39,561 nucleotides of DNA from Bacillus timonensis (lineage in GTDB: Bacteria; Bacillota; Bacilli; Bacillales; Bacillaceae_L): assembly GCA_020171895.1 (NCBI GenBank), contig JAIVAN010000018.1, forward strand, positions 1 through 39,561. Direction: 5' to 3'. The position numbers and the translations under genes were made by a program. A model generated the notes under the pieces. The model was not told where the DNA came from and did not search any database. It worked only from the letters and a program-made list of their open reading frames with translations. This document shows, piece after piece, positions 7,520-15,190 of this stretch (within the stretch, counting starts at the first letter, position 1; every line of letters starts with the position of its first letter).

Positions 7520-9322
7520 ATGTGCGGAATCGTTGGATATATTGGTCAACAAGACTCAAAGGAAATTTTATTAAAAGGACTTGAAAAATTAGAATATAGA
7601 GGATATGACTCTGCTGGAATAGCGGTAATGAATAATGAAGGAATTCATGTTTTTAAAGAAAAAGGCCGTATTGCAACGTTAAGAGACGCTGTTAATCAAG
7701 ATGTTGCAGCGAATGCAGGAATTGGCCATACTCGTTGGGCAACACACGGTGTACCAAGTAAGGTGAATGCTCATCCACATCAAAGTAACTCAAGTCGTTT
7801 TACACTAGTTCATAATGGAGTAATTGAGAACTATTCAATTCTTAAAAATGAATTTTTGCAGGGTGTTGAGTTAAAAAGTGATACTGATACAGAAATCATC
7901 GTTCAAGTCATTGATAAGTTTGTTAGTGAAGGACTTGAGGTTGAAGAAGCTTTTAGAAAAACATTAGCTTTACTTAAAGGTTCTTATGCAATCGCCTTAC
8001 TTGATGAGCTAAATAAAGAAACGATTTATGTTGCGAAAAACAAGAGTCCGTTATTAGTTGGTCTTGGTGAAAACTTTAATGTAGTGGCAAGTGATGCAAT
8101 GGCAATGTTACAAGTAACAGACCAATATGTAGAATTAATGGACAAAGAAATGGTTATTGTTACAGAAGAAAGTGTAACGATTAAAACATTAGACGGAAAT
8201 GTAGTAGAAAGAGCACCTTATACAGCTGAACTTGATGCAAGTGATATCGAAAAAGGTACGTACCCTCACTACATGCTAAAAGAAATTGATGAGCAACCAT
8301 TAGTAATGCGAAAAATCATTCAAAAGTATCAAGATGAGAATGGAAAGCTAACGATTGACCAAGATATTCTTCAGTCATTCGATGAGGCTGACCGTGTATA
8401 TATTATTGCAGCTGGAACTAGCTACCACGCTGGATTAGTAGGTAAGCAATTTATTGAAAAAATGGCTAACATTCCTGTGGAAGTTCATGTTGCAAGTGAA
8501 TTCTCTTATAACATGCCTTTGCTTTCAGCTAAACCATTATTCATCTTTATTTCACAAAGTGGTGAGACAGCAGATAGCCGTGCGGTACTTGTTCAAGTAA
8601 AAGAGCTTGGATACAAAGCGCTTACGATTACGAATGTTCAAGGTTCTACTTTATCTCGTGAAGCGGACTTCACATTGTTGCTACATGCAGGTCCAGAGAT
8701 TGCAGTTGCTTCAACAAAAGCTTATACTGCTCAGCTAGCAGTTTTAGCAATTTTAGCTGCAGTTACAGCTGAGTCAAGAGGAATTGAACTTGATTTCGAT
8801 TTAGTAAAAGAATTAGGTATTGTTGCAAATGGTATGGAAGTATTATGCGATGCGAAAGAAGAGATGGAAGAAATTGCTCGTGAATATTTATCTACTACGC
8901 GTAACTGTTTCTTTATCGGTAGAGCGGTTGACTTCTATGTAGGTTTAGAAGGCTCATTAAAGCTAAAAGAAATCTCTTACATTCAAGCAGAAGGATTTGC
9001 TGGAGGAGAACTTAAGCATGGAACAATTGCATTAATTGAAAATGGTACACCAGTTATTGCACTTGCTACACAAGAGCATGTAAACCTTGGCATTCGAGGA
9101 AATGTGAAAGAAGTTGCAGCACGTGGTGCAAACCCTTGTATCATTTCTATGAAAGGGCTTGAAACAGAAGAAGATCGTTATGTGCTTCCACTTGTACATG
9201 AAGCATTAACACCACTAGTATCTGTTATACCTTTACAATTAATTTCTTACTACGCTGCATTACACCGTGATTGTGATGTTGATAAGCCACGTAACCTTGC
9301 AAAGAGCGTTACAGTAGAATAA
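7520..9322 (+). CDS. glmS: Glutamine-fructose-6-phosphate aminotransferase GlmS
   Basis: Makes glucosamine-6-phosphate from fructose-6-phosphate and glutamine, the committed step of amino-sugar synthesis. The N-terminal class II glutaminase domain (about 1-220) begins MCGIVGYIG, with Cys2 as nucleophile after Met removal, and shows [15 protein letters not shown] and HNGVIENY. Two SIS isomerase domains follow (about 285-425 and 455-590) with SQSGETADS, and the C-terminus ends [12 protein letters not shown] as in the family. 600 residues, identical to B. subtilis. Strong RBS AGGAGG at 7503-7508. Controlled by the upstream ribozyme and closed by a strong terminator. Confidence 0.98.
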   Translation: MCGIVGYIGQQDSKEILLKGLEKLEYRGYDSAGIAVMNNEGIHVFKEKGRIATLRDAVNQDVAANAGIGHTRWATHGVPSKVNAHPHQSNSSRFTLVHNGVIENYSILKNEFLQGVELKSDTDTEIIVQVIDKFVSEGLEVEEAFRKTLALLKGSYAIALLDELNKETIYVAKNKSPLLVGLGENFNVVASDAMAMLQVTDQYVELMDKEMVIVTEESVTIKTLDGNVVERAPYTAELDASDIEKGTYPHYMLKEIDEQPLVMRKIIQKYQDENGKLTIDQDILQSFDEADRVYIIAAGTSYHAGLVGKQFIEKMANIPVEVHVASEFSYNMPLLSAKPLFIFISQSGETADSRAVLVQVKELGYKALTITNVQGSTLSREADFTLLLHAGPEIAVASTKAYTAQLAVLAILAAVTAESRGIELDFDLVKELGIVANGMEVLCDAKEEMEEIAREYLSTTRNCFFIGRAVDFYVGLEGSLKLKEISYIQAEGFAGGELKHGTIALIENGTPVIALATQEHVNLGIRGNVKEVAARGANPCIISMKGLETEEDRYVLPLVHEALTPLVSVIPLQLISYYAALHRDCDVDKPRNLAKSVTVE

Positions 9323-9326
9323 ATGT

Positions 9327-9370
9327 AAAAAAGACTCGAACCCCACAATATTGGGGTCGAGTCTTTTTTT
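9327..9370 (+). terminator. Strong bidirectional terminator after glmS
   Basis: Stem GACTCGA-CCCCA (9333-9345, one bulged A) with TGGGG-TCGAGTC (9352-9363). Flanked by an A tract on the left and a seven-T tract on the right, so it can also serve the convergent membrane gene at 9394. Confidence 0.92.
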
Positions 9371-9393
9371 ATGAATTCGTATCTTACAAAGAA

Positions 9394-10245
9394 TTAAGCA
9401 TGATGATTATTTCTCTCAAGAGATTTCCATAACCACGTTAATAGAAAAAAGATCGAAATATTTAAGAGTGTAAAAAAGATAGTAGGCTGTTTAATGTTTA
9501 CGACAAATAAATCAAAATGAGTTAATAGCTTATCTAGAAGTGAAATTATGACTAAAGCAAGAATTTTCCACCGCCACTTTAGTGGTGTGAATAAGGTGAA
9601 AATAGTAGATAAGATAACCATATAGTAGATGGCAGAACCTGCGATATGATCCTTAGATGGATCCTCGAACCAGCCAGGTGTAAAATGAAAGGCATTGGAG
9701 AAAACAACGATAAAAAAATCAACAGTTGTAATGAGGCTATTTGCTATTAAATAAAGTACAAAGAGTTTGAAAGCTTTGGAAGCATGTTCGATTCTGCAAT
9801 AAATCCATTTACAAATCATAAAAAAGATAGATAGAAAAAATACTGTATAGGCTATACTCCACCAATGATGCTCGTAAATTTTCATTTTAAGAAAGAAAAG
9901 TTCTATGGCGGCAAACATTATTAAGATAATTGATATTCCCTTCCATCGTATTTGAAATGCTGATATGAAGATGGAAGCAATGGGAACTGCAATGAAGTTA
10001 GAAGGGATTGAACCTAAGATATTATCATAAAAAGTGTCTCTTAACACGTGAGGAGAATACGAATAGGCATCTAACCACACTAAAATTACGTATTCGAATA
10101 TATAAATCAGACCTGAAAATGAAAAGAGAAGGGGAATCAGTTTCTTATCCTTTGTTTTCCATAGTGTATAAAAGAAGACTGAGTAACTAATAAAGGTCAA
10201 AAAACCATACCACATTCCATTAGGATACGATTTTAGAATTTCCAT
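9394..10245 (-). CDS. Multi-pass membrane protein of unknown function
   Basis: 283 residues with about eight or nine predicted membrane-spanning stretches (for example residues 10-28, 36-58, 82-102, 104-120, 130-150, 158-180, 205-222, 230-245, 258-275). It is rich in Phe, Ile and Trp. A conserved-looking loop near residues 185-205 reads HFTPGWFEDPSKDHIAG. I do not recognise a family and see no catalytic motif. Start chosen at ATG 10245, with GGTGGGG about seven bases upstream on this strand. Not part of the gene order conserved around glmS in B. subtilis, so accessory. A near-perfect dyad lies 29 bases before the start and may be its operator. Confidence 0.75.
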   Translation of the reverse strand: MEILKSYPNGMWYGFLTFISYSVFFYTLWKTKDKKLIPLLFSFSGLIYIFEYVILVWLDAYSYSPHVLRDTFYDNILGSIPSNFIAVPIASIFISAFQIRWKGISIILIMFAAIELFFLKMKIYEHHWWSIAYTVFFLSIFFMICKWIYCRIEHASKAFKLFVLYLIANSLITTVDFFIVVFSNAFHFTPGWFEDPSKDHIAGSAIYYMVILSTIFTLFTPLKWRWKILALVIISLLDKLLTHFDLFVVNIKQPTIFFTLLNISIFFLLTWLWKSLERNNHHA

Positions 10246-10273
10246 TTCAAAACCCCACCAACCATATTTTTAC

Positions 10274-10298
10274 CTTAATGTTACGATGTTACATTAAG
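10274..10298. promoter_or_regulatory. 25-bp imperfect palindrome, candidate operator
   Basis: CTTAATGT (10274-10281) and ACATTAAG (10291-10298) are perfect inverted arms; in all 10 of 12 mirrored pairs match across the 25 bases. It also contains two offset ATGTTAC direct repeats. It lies just upstream of the minus-strand membrane gene, a position and size typical of TetR-like dyads. The cognate regulator is not evident. Confidence 0.4.
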
Positions 10299-10389
10299 CC
10301 TATTTTTATGTAAGGTAAAGTAAAATATACAGGAGGATGTTAAACACATTTAATCTATATTAAGTAATTAAATCGTACAAGTATCAAGT

Positions 10390-10417
10390 TTGCCTACTAT
10401 TTTCATATATATATAGT
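10390..10417 (+). promoter_or_regulatory. Possible promoter of the 42-residue ORF
   Basis: TTGCCT (10390-10395), 16-base spacer, TATAGT (10412-10417), about 58 bases before the ATG at 10475. The stretch 10299-10389 upstream holds nothing else I can support. Confidence 0.35.
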
Positions 10418-10474
10418 TATAAGTAATTAATATAACGGTGTCCTATAGATTAAATAGTAGGAAGGTGAGAATCT

Positions 10475-10603
10475 ATGAAAAAAATTTATCATTTATTAGT
10501 TCTTATCTGTTTTTGGAACACCTTTGTAGAGAAACATGAGACCTTAATGTCTGATGTTAAAGAAGAATATGACGGTTATGATAGGAAGGTTAAGTGGATA
10601 TAG
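10475..10603 (+). CDS. Small hypothetical protein, 42 residues
   Basis: ATG preceded at good distance by AGGAAGGTGAG. The product has a positively charged start (MKK), a hydrophobic stretch at about residues 5-18 (YHLLVLICFW) and a charged C-terminal half (EKHETLMSDVKEEYDGYDRK). This could be a short membrane-anchored or secreted peptide. I do not recognise it. Support is the RBS and the upstream -35/-10 pair only; no repeat in the window and no neighbour suggests a role. Confidence 0.45.
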   Translation: MKKIYHLLVLICFWNTFVEKHETLMSDVKEEYDGYDRKVKWI

Positions 10604-10635
10604 GTTATTTCCGGGAAATAAAAAGTGGAAAATGG

Positions 10636-10664
10636 TTTTGAAGAAAGAGTGAATTTGCTACAAT
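10636..10664 (+). promoter_or_regulatory. Extended -10 promoter of a possible small RNA
   Basis: TGCTACAAT at 10656-10664 is an extended -10 element. TTTTGA lies at 10636-10641, 17 bases upstream. No gene start with an RBS follows before the hairpin that ends near 10790. Confidence 0.4.
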
Positions 10665-10670
10665 AAAGAA

Positions 10671-10790
10671 AGATTGAGGAGCAGTTATTGAAATCAATGT
10701 TGTCTATATAAATAGTCCGTATATGACTCTCTGTAAACTGCAAGTCGACTAGCTTGTAAGTCATTGCAAGTTTATGCCTTGCAGTTTTTA
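10671..10790 (+). ncRNA. Candidate small RNA or attenuated leader
   Basis: About 120 bases between the promoter at 10636-10664 and a T-rich hairpin end. Two mutually exclusive stems share one 3' arm: AAACTGCAAG (10735-10744) can pair with CTTGCAGTTT (10778-10787), or TGCAAG (10765-10770) with CTTGCA (10778-10783), the latter followed by GTTTTT. It could be an independent RNA with its own terminator, or a leader attenuator of the rhodanese gene. No family recognised. Confidence 0.35.
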
Positions 10791-10799
10791 TGGCATAAT
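10791..10799 (+). promoter_or_regulatory. Extended -10 promoter of the rhodanese gene
   Basis: TGGCATAAT at 10791-10799 is an extended -10 element, 47 bases before the chosen start; no recognisable -35 at the right distance. Confidence 0.4.
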
Positions 10800-10846
10800 A
10801 AAGGCGAGTAAAATAAATAGATGATAACAAAAAGGTGGAAATGATG

Positions 10847-11257
10847 ATGGAATACACAACGATAGTTAATATACTCTTAATAGGCTTGCTCATTTATTTT
10901 GTATTCGATCGTTTCAAGCCTGTAAAGGGATTACAGCATTTATCTCAAAAGGATGTAGAGATGAAGATGAAGAATTCAAAGGAGGTTGTATTAATTGATG
11001 TAAGGCAACCTTATGAGTTTAATTCAAATCATCTTCCTGGAGCAATTAATGTTCCTCTTTCTTCATTGAGGAGGGGAAAAGGTGAGGTTCCAGTCGATAA
11101 GGAAATTATATTATATTGTCAAACAGGAATCAGGAGTAAACAAGCGGCTAATCTTATTAAGAAAAAGTACAACCCTCAGGTTTTGTCTCATTTAGCGGGT
11201 GGGATATTTGCATGGAAGGGACAAACTGTTGGACGAAAGAGTAAAAAAGGAAAATAA
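10847..11257 (+). CDS. Membrane-anchored rhodanese-domain protein
   Basis: 136 residues. An N-terminal hydrophobic anchor (about 5-20) is followed by one rhodanese domain (about 35-125) with DVRQPYEF and the active-site loop YCQTGIRS containing Cys91. Single-domain rhodaneses carry persulfide sulfur; the physiological partner cannot be read from the sequence. The anchor suggests the domain is tethered to the membrane, facing the cytoplasm by the positive-inside rule (DRFKPVK after the segment). Three consecutive ATGs follow the RBS AAAGGTGG; the third (10847) has the best spacing, and a GTG at 10835 overlaps the RBS. A terminator follows directly, so it is monocistronic. Confidence 0.85.
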   Translation: MEYTTIVNILLIGLLIYFVFDRFKPVKGLQHLSQKDVEMKMKNSKEVVLIDVRQPYEFNSNHLPGAINVPLSSLRRGKGEVPVDKEIILYCQTGIRSKQAANLIKKKYNPQVLSHLAGGIFAWKGQTVGRKSKKGK

Positions 11258-11267
11258 AGATGCTATT

Positions 11268-11299
11268 AAAACTAGTCGAGAGAAAGGCTAGTTTTTTTG
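11268..11299 (+). terminator. Terminator after the rhodanese gene
   Basis: AAAACTAG (11268-11275) with CTAGTTTT (11288-11295), twelve-base loop, T tract to 11298. The dimeric repeat begins only about six bases later. Confidence 0.85.
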
Positions 11300-11304
11300 T
11301 TTGT

Positions 11305-11755
11305 TACTCTGAAAATACGACACTGTATAAGGGGTGTTAATCTGCGTTGCAGGAACCTCGCTTTCCGTGGGGCGCCACTTGAGCCTCCTCGGCTGCGCCT
11401 GTGGGGTCTCAAGCCCGGCGCATCTCCCACAGGAGTCTCGGTCCTTCCACTCCGATTAACACGTAAGAATTACTTAAACGTCAACATTCAATAAGCGTAA
11501 AAATCAGTTCGCATTTTCATTCTTCATGGTGCAATACTCACATTGCATGAAAGTCTACCCTGAAAATACAATTCATCACACTAAACATGGGGTGTTAATC
11601 TGCGTTGCAGGAACCTCGCTTTCCGCAGGGCGCTTCTTGAGCCTCCTCGGCTGCGCCTGTGGGGTCTCAAGCCTAGCGCATCTCCTGCTGGAGTCTCGGT
11701 CCTTCCACTCCGATTAGCACTAATAAATATTAGGTATATACATTCTAGCCATAGT
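11305..11755 (-). repeat. Dimeric GC-rich hairpin element (copy pair 1)
   Basis: Two units in tandem, read on the minus strand. The unit with core 11592-11720 (type A) comes first and the unit with core 11334-11462 (type B) second, about 258 bases apart. Each core is about 129 bp with GTGTTAATC-like ends in inverted orientation. Nested arms: GGAACC/GGTTCC (one A missing on the 5' side in both), GCAGG/CCTGC in A and GTGGG/CCCAC in B, GCGCT/AGCGC in A and GCGCC/GGCGC in B, CTTGAG/CTCAAG in both. The linker between cores resembles that of the dimer at 29518. No transposase; GC-rich against AT-rich surroundings. Limits are approximate. Confidence 0.88.
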
Positions 11756-11772
11756 GCGAACAGTGTTTAAAT

Positions 11773-11801
11773 TTCACATATTTTTTTAAGTATTGTAAAA
11801 T
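11773..11801 (+). promoter_or_regulatory. Promoter of the molybdopterin fusion gene
   Basis: TTCACA (11773-11778), 17-base spacer, TAAAAT (11796-11801), 36 bases before the start codon. Confidence 0.45.
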
Positions 11802-11836
11802 TTCAGTAAGTAAGCAATTGGTGGAGGTGAGATAGT

Positions 11837-13030
11837 ATGTGGAACAAATTGAAAAATGTGCATTCTTCTAATGGCTGGCTTGTTTTGCTTTTATTTGTGA
11901 CTGGGCTTATTTTATTTCTTCCATCGCTAAGAGGTGTGTTTGCTGATTTTCGAACGAGTTTCAAGAATCTCCACATTTTATTTGGTGTTTTATTTACACT
12001 TTTATTTGTTAGTTATAATCCACTGATGAAATCTCACTGGAAAATCATTAGAAAGTTTAAGAGTAAGCAAGCGAATCTTATCTTCATATTTTCGATAAGT
12101 TTATTATGGATTGTAAGTGGATTTATTTTAACTTTTGAGAGAGCTATGTCTGCCCAATGGACTCAGGTTGCATTAGTTATTCATGACCTTTGTACATGGG
12201 TTGCTGTGCCTATTATTGTATATCATATCGTTATTCGAATGAAGTGGTTGAGGAACGACAGGAAGCATCAACTTACAGAAGAGAGTCAAGGAGGATCAAG
12301 CGTAAGAATTCCATTATCGAGACGTAGTTTTTTTAAGTATACATTTGCTACTGTTCTTGTGCTTGTCATTGGACCTTCTTTCTATAAGTGGTTAAAGCAG
12401 CTAACTGATGATGGAGGAATGGCATATAACGAGGTGTTGGAGAATACAAAAAATCATTCCATGAAACCACTTCCAGTTCCTGCTATTGAATCAAACCCTC
12501 CGGTTGGAGGTGGGTTAAAAGGGAATTTTCGTGTCTATACCGTAACGGATATTCCGTATTACACCGAGGAGAATTGGTATTTTCAAATTGATGGATTAGT
12601 GGAAAATCCAATCTTGTTCACATGGCAGGATTTTATTAACTTAAAAAGGACTGTTCAAGTCAGTGATTTTCATTGTGTGACAGGTTGGTCCGTTTATTCT
12701 GTTACATATGAAGGTATCTTGCTAAAGGATTTGTTGAAAATGGTTAATGTTCAACCACATGCCAAGTACGTCAAGTTTTATTCAGGAGACGGTGTTTACA
12801 CAGATGCTTTAAGTCTAAGTCAAGCAACAATGAATGATGTAATGGTGGCTTTATTCATGGATGGAAATGTGATTCCCTCTCAATACGGTGGACCAGTTCG
12901 TTTAATTGTACCTAAAATGTATGCCTATAAAGCGGTAAAGTGGTTAGTCAGAATTGAAGTAGTAGATCAGCCTCATCTTGGATATTGGCAAGTAAGAGGA
13001 TACGATACAGATGCGTGGGTAAAAAATTAA
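11837..13030 (+). CDS. Membrane heme-b / molybdopterin oxidoreductase fusion with internal Tat motif
   Basis: 397 residues in two parts. Residues 1-140 form four membrane segments (about 13-31, 45-62, 80-100, 111-133) with histidines well placed to bind heme b: His9, His46, His116, His130. Next comes a twin-arginine sequence, SRRSFFKY at 161-168, followed by a hydrophobic stretch (169-182). Residues 225-397 form a sulfite-oxidase-type molybdopterin domain with DFHCVTGWS, where Cys280 is the expected Mo ligand, and a YGGPVRLIVP segment. This resembles MsrQ (membrane heme) joined to MsrP (Tat-exported Mo enzyme) in one chain. Electrons would flow from the membrane to an external substrate, which is unknown. 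Good RBS GGTGGAGGTGAG. Confidence 0.85.
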   Translation: MWNKLKNVHSSNGWLVLLLFVTGLILFLPSLRGVFADFRTSFKNLHILFGVLFTLLFVSYNPLMKSHWKIIRKFKSKQANLIFIFSISLLWIVSGFILTFERAMSAQWTQVALVIHDLCTWVAVPIIVYHIVIRMKWLRNDRKHQLTEESQGGSSVRIPLSRRSFFKYTFATVLVLVIGPSFYKWLKQLTDDGGMAYNEVLENTKNHSMKPLPVPAIESNPPVGGGLKGNFRVYTVTDIPYYTEENWYFQIDGLVENPILFTWQDFINLKRTVQVSDFHCVTGWSVYSVTYEGILLKDLLKMVNVQPHAKYVKFYSGDGVYTDALSLSQATMNDVMVALFMDGNVIPSQYGGPVRLIVPKMYAYKAVKWLVRIEVVDQPHLGYWQVRGYDTDAWVKN

Positions 13031-13208
13031 AGGGATTCATACCTTAATGGTGAATATATATTAAAAGGTATATTCTATCCGACTAACTATTGACTCGACA
13101 TTACGTCACAGTTGAAAGTAACAACATTACATGTTTTGTATCTAAGAGGTAAGATGGGTAATATGTAATTTAAAGGAATATAGACCACTAAAAAATAAAG
13201 TATAACGT

Positions 13209-13238
13209 TTGACTGTACAGTTTACCTGAAAGTATAAT
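13209..13238 (+). promoter_or_regulatory. Promoter and dyad before the MerR gene
   Basis: TTGACT (13209-13214), 18-base spacer, TATAAT (13233-13238). A perfect ten-base palindrome ACTGTACAGT (13212-13221) overlaps the -35. The slightly long spacer plus a dyad near the spacer is what MerR-type autoregulated promoters tend to show, though the dyad is not centred in the spacer. Confidence 0.6.
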
Positions 13239-13281
13239 AAGAACATCATAGACTAATAGTAGAGGTGATTTTGTTGGGAAG

Positions 13282-13692
13282 TTGTACAAAATCGGAGAGC
13301 TAGCTGCTTTAACGAATACCTCTAAACGAACAATAGATTACTATACAAATATAGGTATCCTTGTACCCGAGAGGTCTCAATCTAACTATCGTTATTATAG
13401 TGGTGAATGTGTTCAAGTTCTCGAGATGGTAGAGCAGTACAAAAAAATAAACATGCCACTCTCTGAGATAAAAACTAAGGTGGAATTGTTGAAAGCTGAT
13501 CAAGCTGAAGAAGAAACAATCTTTAACCATATTTTTAAGATTACTAGTTTAATGAAGCATATAGAAATAGAGCTTGAGGATATCCGACCTTTACTTGATC
13601 ATTTAAATGAAGAGCAAAAAAAGGATGCGTCAAAAAAGATATCTTCCTATAGCCAAACATTAGTAGAAAAATTAGAAGCAATACTTAGTTAA
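13282..13692 (+). CDS. MerR-family transcriptional regulator
   Basis: 136 residues. The N-terminal winged HTH (about 1-70) reads YKIGELAALTNTSKRTIDYYTNIGIL and SNYRYYSGECVQVLEMVEQYKK, diagnostic of the MerR family. The C-terminal part is a coiled-coil dimerisation helix (about 80-135, with EIELEDIRPLLDHLNEEQKK). No cysteine-rich metal loop is seen, so a metal ligand is not indicated. The start is TTG 13282; upstream in-frame codons contain no better start, and the only SD-like sequence (AGAGGTGA, 13261-13268) is 13 bases away, so translation may be weak. It precedes a CorC/MpfA-type transporter gene by about 100 bases, as a MerR gene does in the yhdPQ region of B. subtilis. Control of that gene is plausible but unproven. 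Confidence 0.88.
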   Translation: MYKIGELAALTNTSKRTIDYYTNIGILVPERSQSNYRYYSGECVQVLEMVEQYKKINMPLSEIKTKVELLKADQAEEETIFNHIFKITSLMKHIEIELEDIRPLLDHLNEEQKKDASKKISSYSQTLVEKLEAILS

Positions 13693-13766
13693 AAATTTTT
13701 CTAAAAATTTAGAGAATAATACGATAGCATATCAAATACATTAAATTAATAAATTTTTCATTCTGT

Positions 13767-13815
13767 AGGAGGTGTAATCCTTATTTGCTAATTGTGGCAA
13801 ATAGGGTCTTATTTG
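13767..13815 (+). promoter_or_regulatory. Unusual translation-start region with hairpin
   Basis: A strong SD (AGGAGGTG, 13767-13774) is followed by ATTTGC (13783-13788) that can pair with GCAAAT (13797-13802). The only start codons in the gene's frame near it are TTG 13792, inside the loop and 17 bases from the SD, and TTG 13813, just after the hairpin. A TTG at 13785 with good spacing to the SD opens a 13-codon reading frame in another frame, ending at 13826, past the TTG at 13813. A leader peptide or a hairpin-bridged SD is possible. Confidence 0.4.
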
Positions 13816-15153
13816 GACATATTTAATTTGGTTATGGTGGCAGTGTTAATTGCTTTAACTGCTTTTTTCGTAGCATCAGAGTTTGCGATTGTAAAGATTA
13901 GAAGCTCAAGAATTGATCAACTAGTAGCTGAGGGAACACGAAATGCAATTTCTGCAAAAAAGGTCATTACAAATCTAGATGAATATCTCTCTGCATGTCA
14001 GCTAGGTATTACAATGACTGCTTTAGGTTTAGGTTGGGTAGGTGAACCAGCAGTAGATGCACTTCTTCATCCGTTATTTGCGGAATTAAGTATCTCTTCA
14101 TCAGTATCAACTCTTCTTTCTTTCGGAATTGCGTTTGCTACGATTACGTTTTTGCACGTAGTAGTTGGAGAACTGGCACCAAAAACCGTTGCTATCCAAA
14201 AGGCAGAATTGGTTACATTATGGTTTTCAAAACCACTTATTGTTTTTTACAAAATAATGTATCCGATCATTTGGACGTTAAACGGATCTGCTCGATTTAT
14301 TACAGGTATATTTGGATTTAAACCGGCTTCTGAGCATGAAATTGCTCATACAGAGGAAGAGCTTCGCATCATCTTATCAGAGAGCTATAAAAACGGTGAA
14401 ATCAATCAATCAGAATATAAATATGTAAATAAAATTTTTGATTTTGATGATCGCATAGCAAAAGAGATTATGGTACCTCGTACTGAAGTAGTAGCGATCT
14501 ATACAAATAAAACGATTCAAGAGAATCTAGCAATTATGACAAATGAAAAATTCACACGCTACCCTGTAGTTGATGGGGATAAGGACCATATTGTTGGTAT
14601 GATCAATATGAAGGAAGTACTAACAGATTTCTTTAATGGAAAACAGAACGAACTCAAGACAATTACAAATTACATTCGCCCGATTATCCAGGTAATTGAA
14701 TCAATAGCTATACATGATCTTTTAGTAAAGATGCAAAAAGAACGTGTGCATATGGCTGTATTAATTGATGAATATGGAGGAACAGCGGGATTAGTAACTG
14801 TTGAAGATATTCTAGAAGAAATTGTTGGAGAGATTCGTGATGAATTTGATGTAGATGAAGTTCCAATGATAAGAAAGACAAACGAATCTACTACAATTGT
14901 AGATGGCAAAGTCTTAATTGGCCAAATAAATGATCTATTTGGTCTAGATATTGATGACACGGATGTAGATACAATTAGTGGATGGGTACTCACTGAAAAA
15001 ATAGATGTGAAACAAGGTGATGTCTTCCTAGTAGATCATTATGAGATCAAAGTACTTGAAATGGATGGTCACCATATTAAATTTTTAGAAATAACGAAAT
15101 TACAAGCAGAACCTACATTTGCATTTGGTCAAAGCGCAAGTGCTTTAGAATAA
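13813..15153 (+). CDS. CorC/HlyC-type (CNNM-CBS) transporter, MpfA-like
   Basis: 446 residues. The N-terminal CNNM/DUF21 membrane domain (about 1-190) has ALTAFFVASEFAIVKIR and LSACQLGITMTALGLGW. Two CBS domains follow (about 210-330, with VPRTEVVAI, YPVVDGD and DEYGGTAGLVTVEDILEEIVGEI), then the C-terminal CorC/HlyC domain (about 345-430, with DGKVLIGQINDLFGLDI). The family includes MpfA (YhdP), implicated in Mg2+ export in B. subtilis; the name hemolysin is historical. I chose TTG 13813 because homologues begin MDI-x-NL; TTG 13792 would add seven residues. The start region is odd and is listed separately. A terminator follows. Confidence 0.88.
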   Translation: MDIFNLVMVAVLIALTAFFVASEFAIVKIRSSRIDQLVAEGTRNAISAKKVITNLDEYLSACQLGITMTALGLGWVGEPAVDALLHPLFAELSISSSVSTLLSFGIAFATITFLHVVVGELAPKTVAIQKAELVTLWFSKPLIVFYKIMYPIIWTLNGSARFITGIFGFKPASEHEIAHTEEELRIILSESYKNGEINQSEYKYVNKIFDFDDRIAKEIMVPRTEVVAIYTNKTIQENLAIMTNEKFTRYPVVDGDKDHIVGMINMKEVLTDFFNGKQNELKTITNYIRPIIQVIESIAIHDLLVKMQKERVHMAVLIDEYGGTAGLVTVEDILEEIVGEIRDEFDVDEVPMIRKTNESTTIVDGKVLIGQINDLFGLDIDDTDVDTISGWVLTEKIDVKQGDVFLVDHYEIKVLEMDGHHIKFLEITKLQAEPTFAFGQSASALE

Positions 15154-15160
15154 TAAATGG

Positions 15161-15190
15161 AAACCTTGAGTATTCAAGGTTTTTCTTTTT
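15161..15190 (+). terminator. Terminator after the CorC-type gene
   Basis: AAACCTTGA (15161-15169) with TCAAGGTTT (15174-15182), four-base loop, T-rich tail to 15190. Confidence 0.88.

Noticed and set aside
10576..10893. 105-residue minus-strand frame with a hydrophobic start
   Set aside because: No RBS. It overlaps the rhodanese start, the candidate RNA and the small plus-strand ORF, and shows no recognisable motif.
11297..11717. Reading frames of about 60 residues inside the repeat (for example with AGTSLSAGRFLSLL)
   Set aside because: The GC-rich hairpin element is open in several frames on both strands. The same peptides recur wherever the element occurs, there is no RBS, and arm changes preserve base pairing rather than codons.
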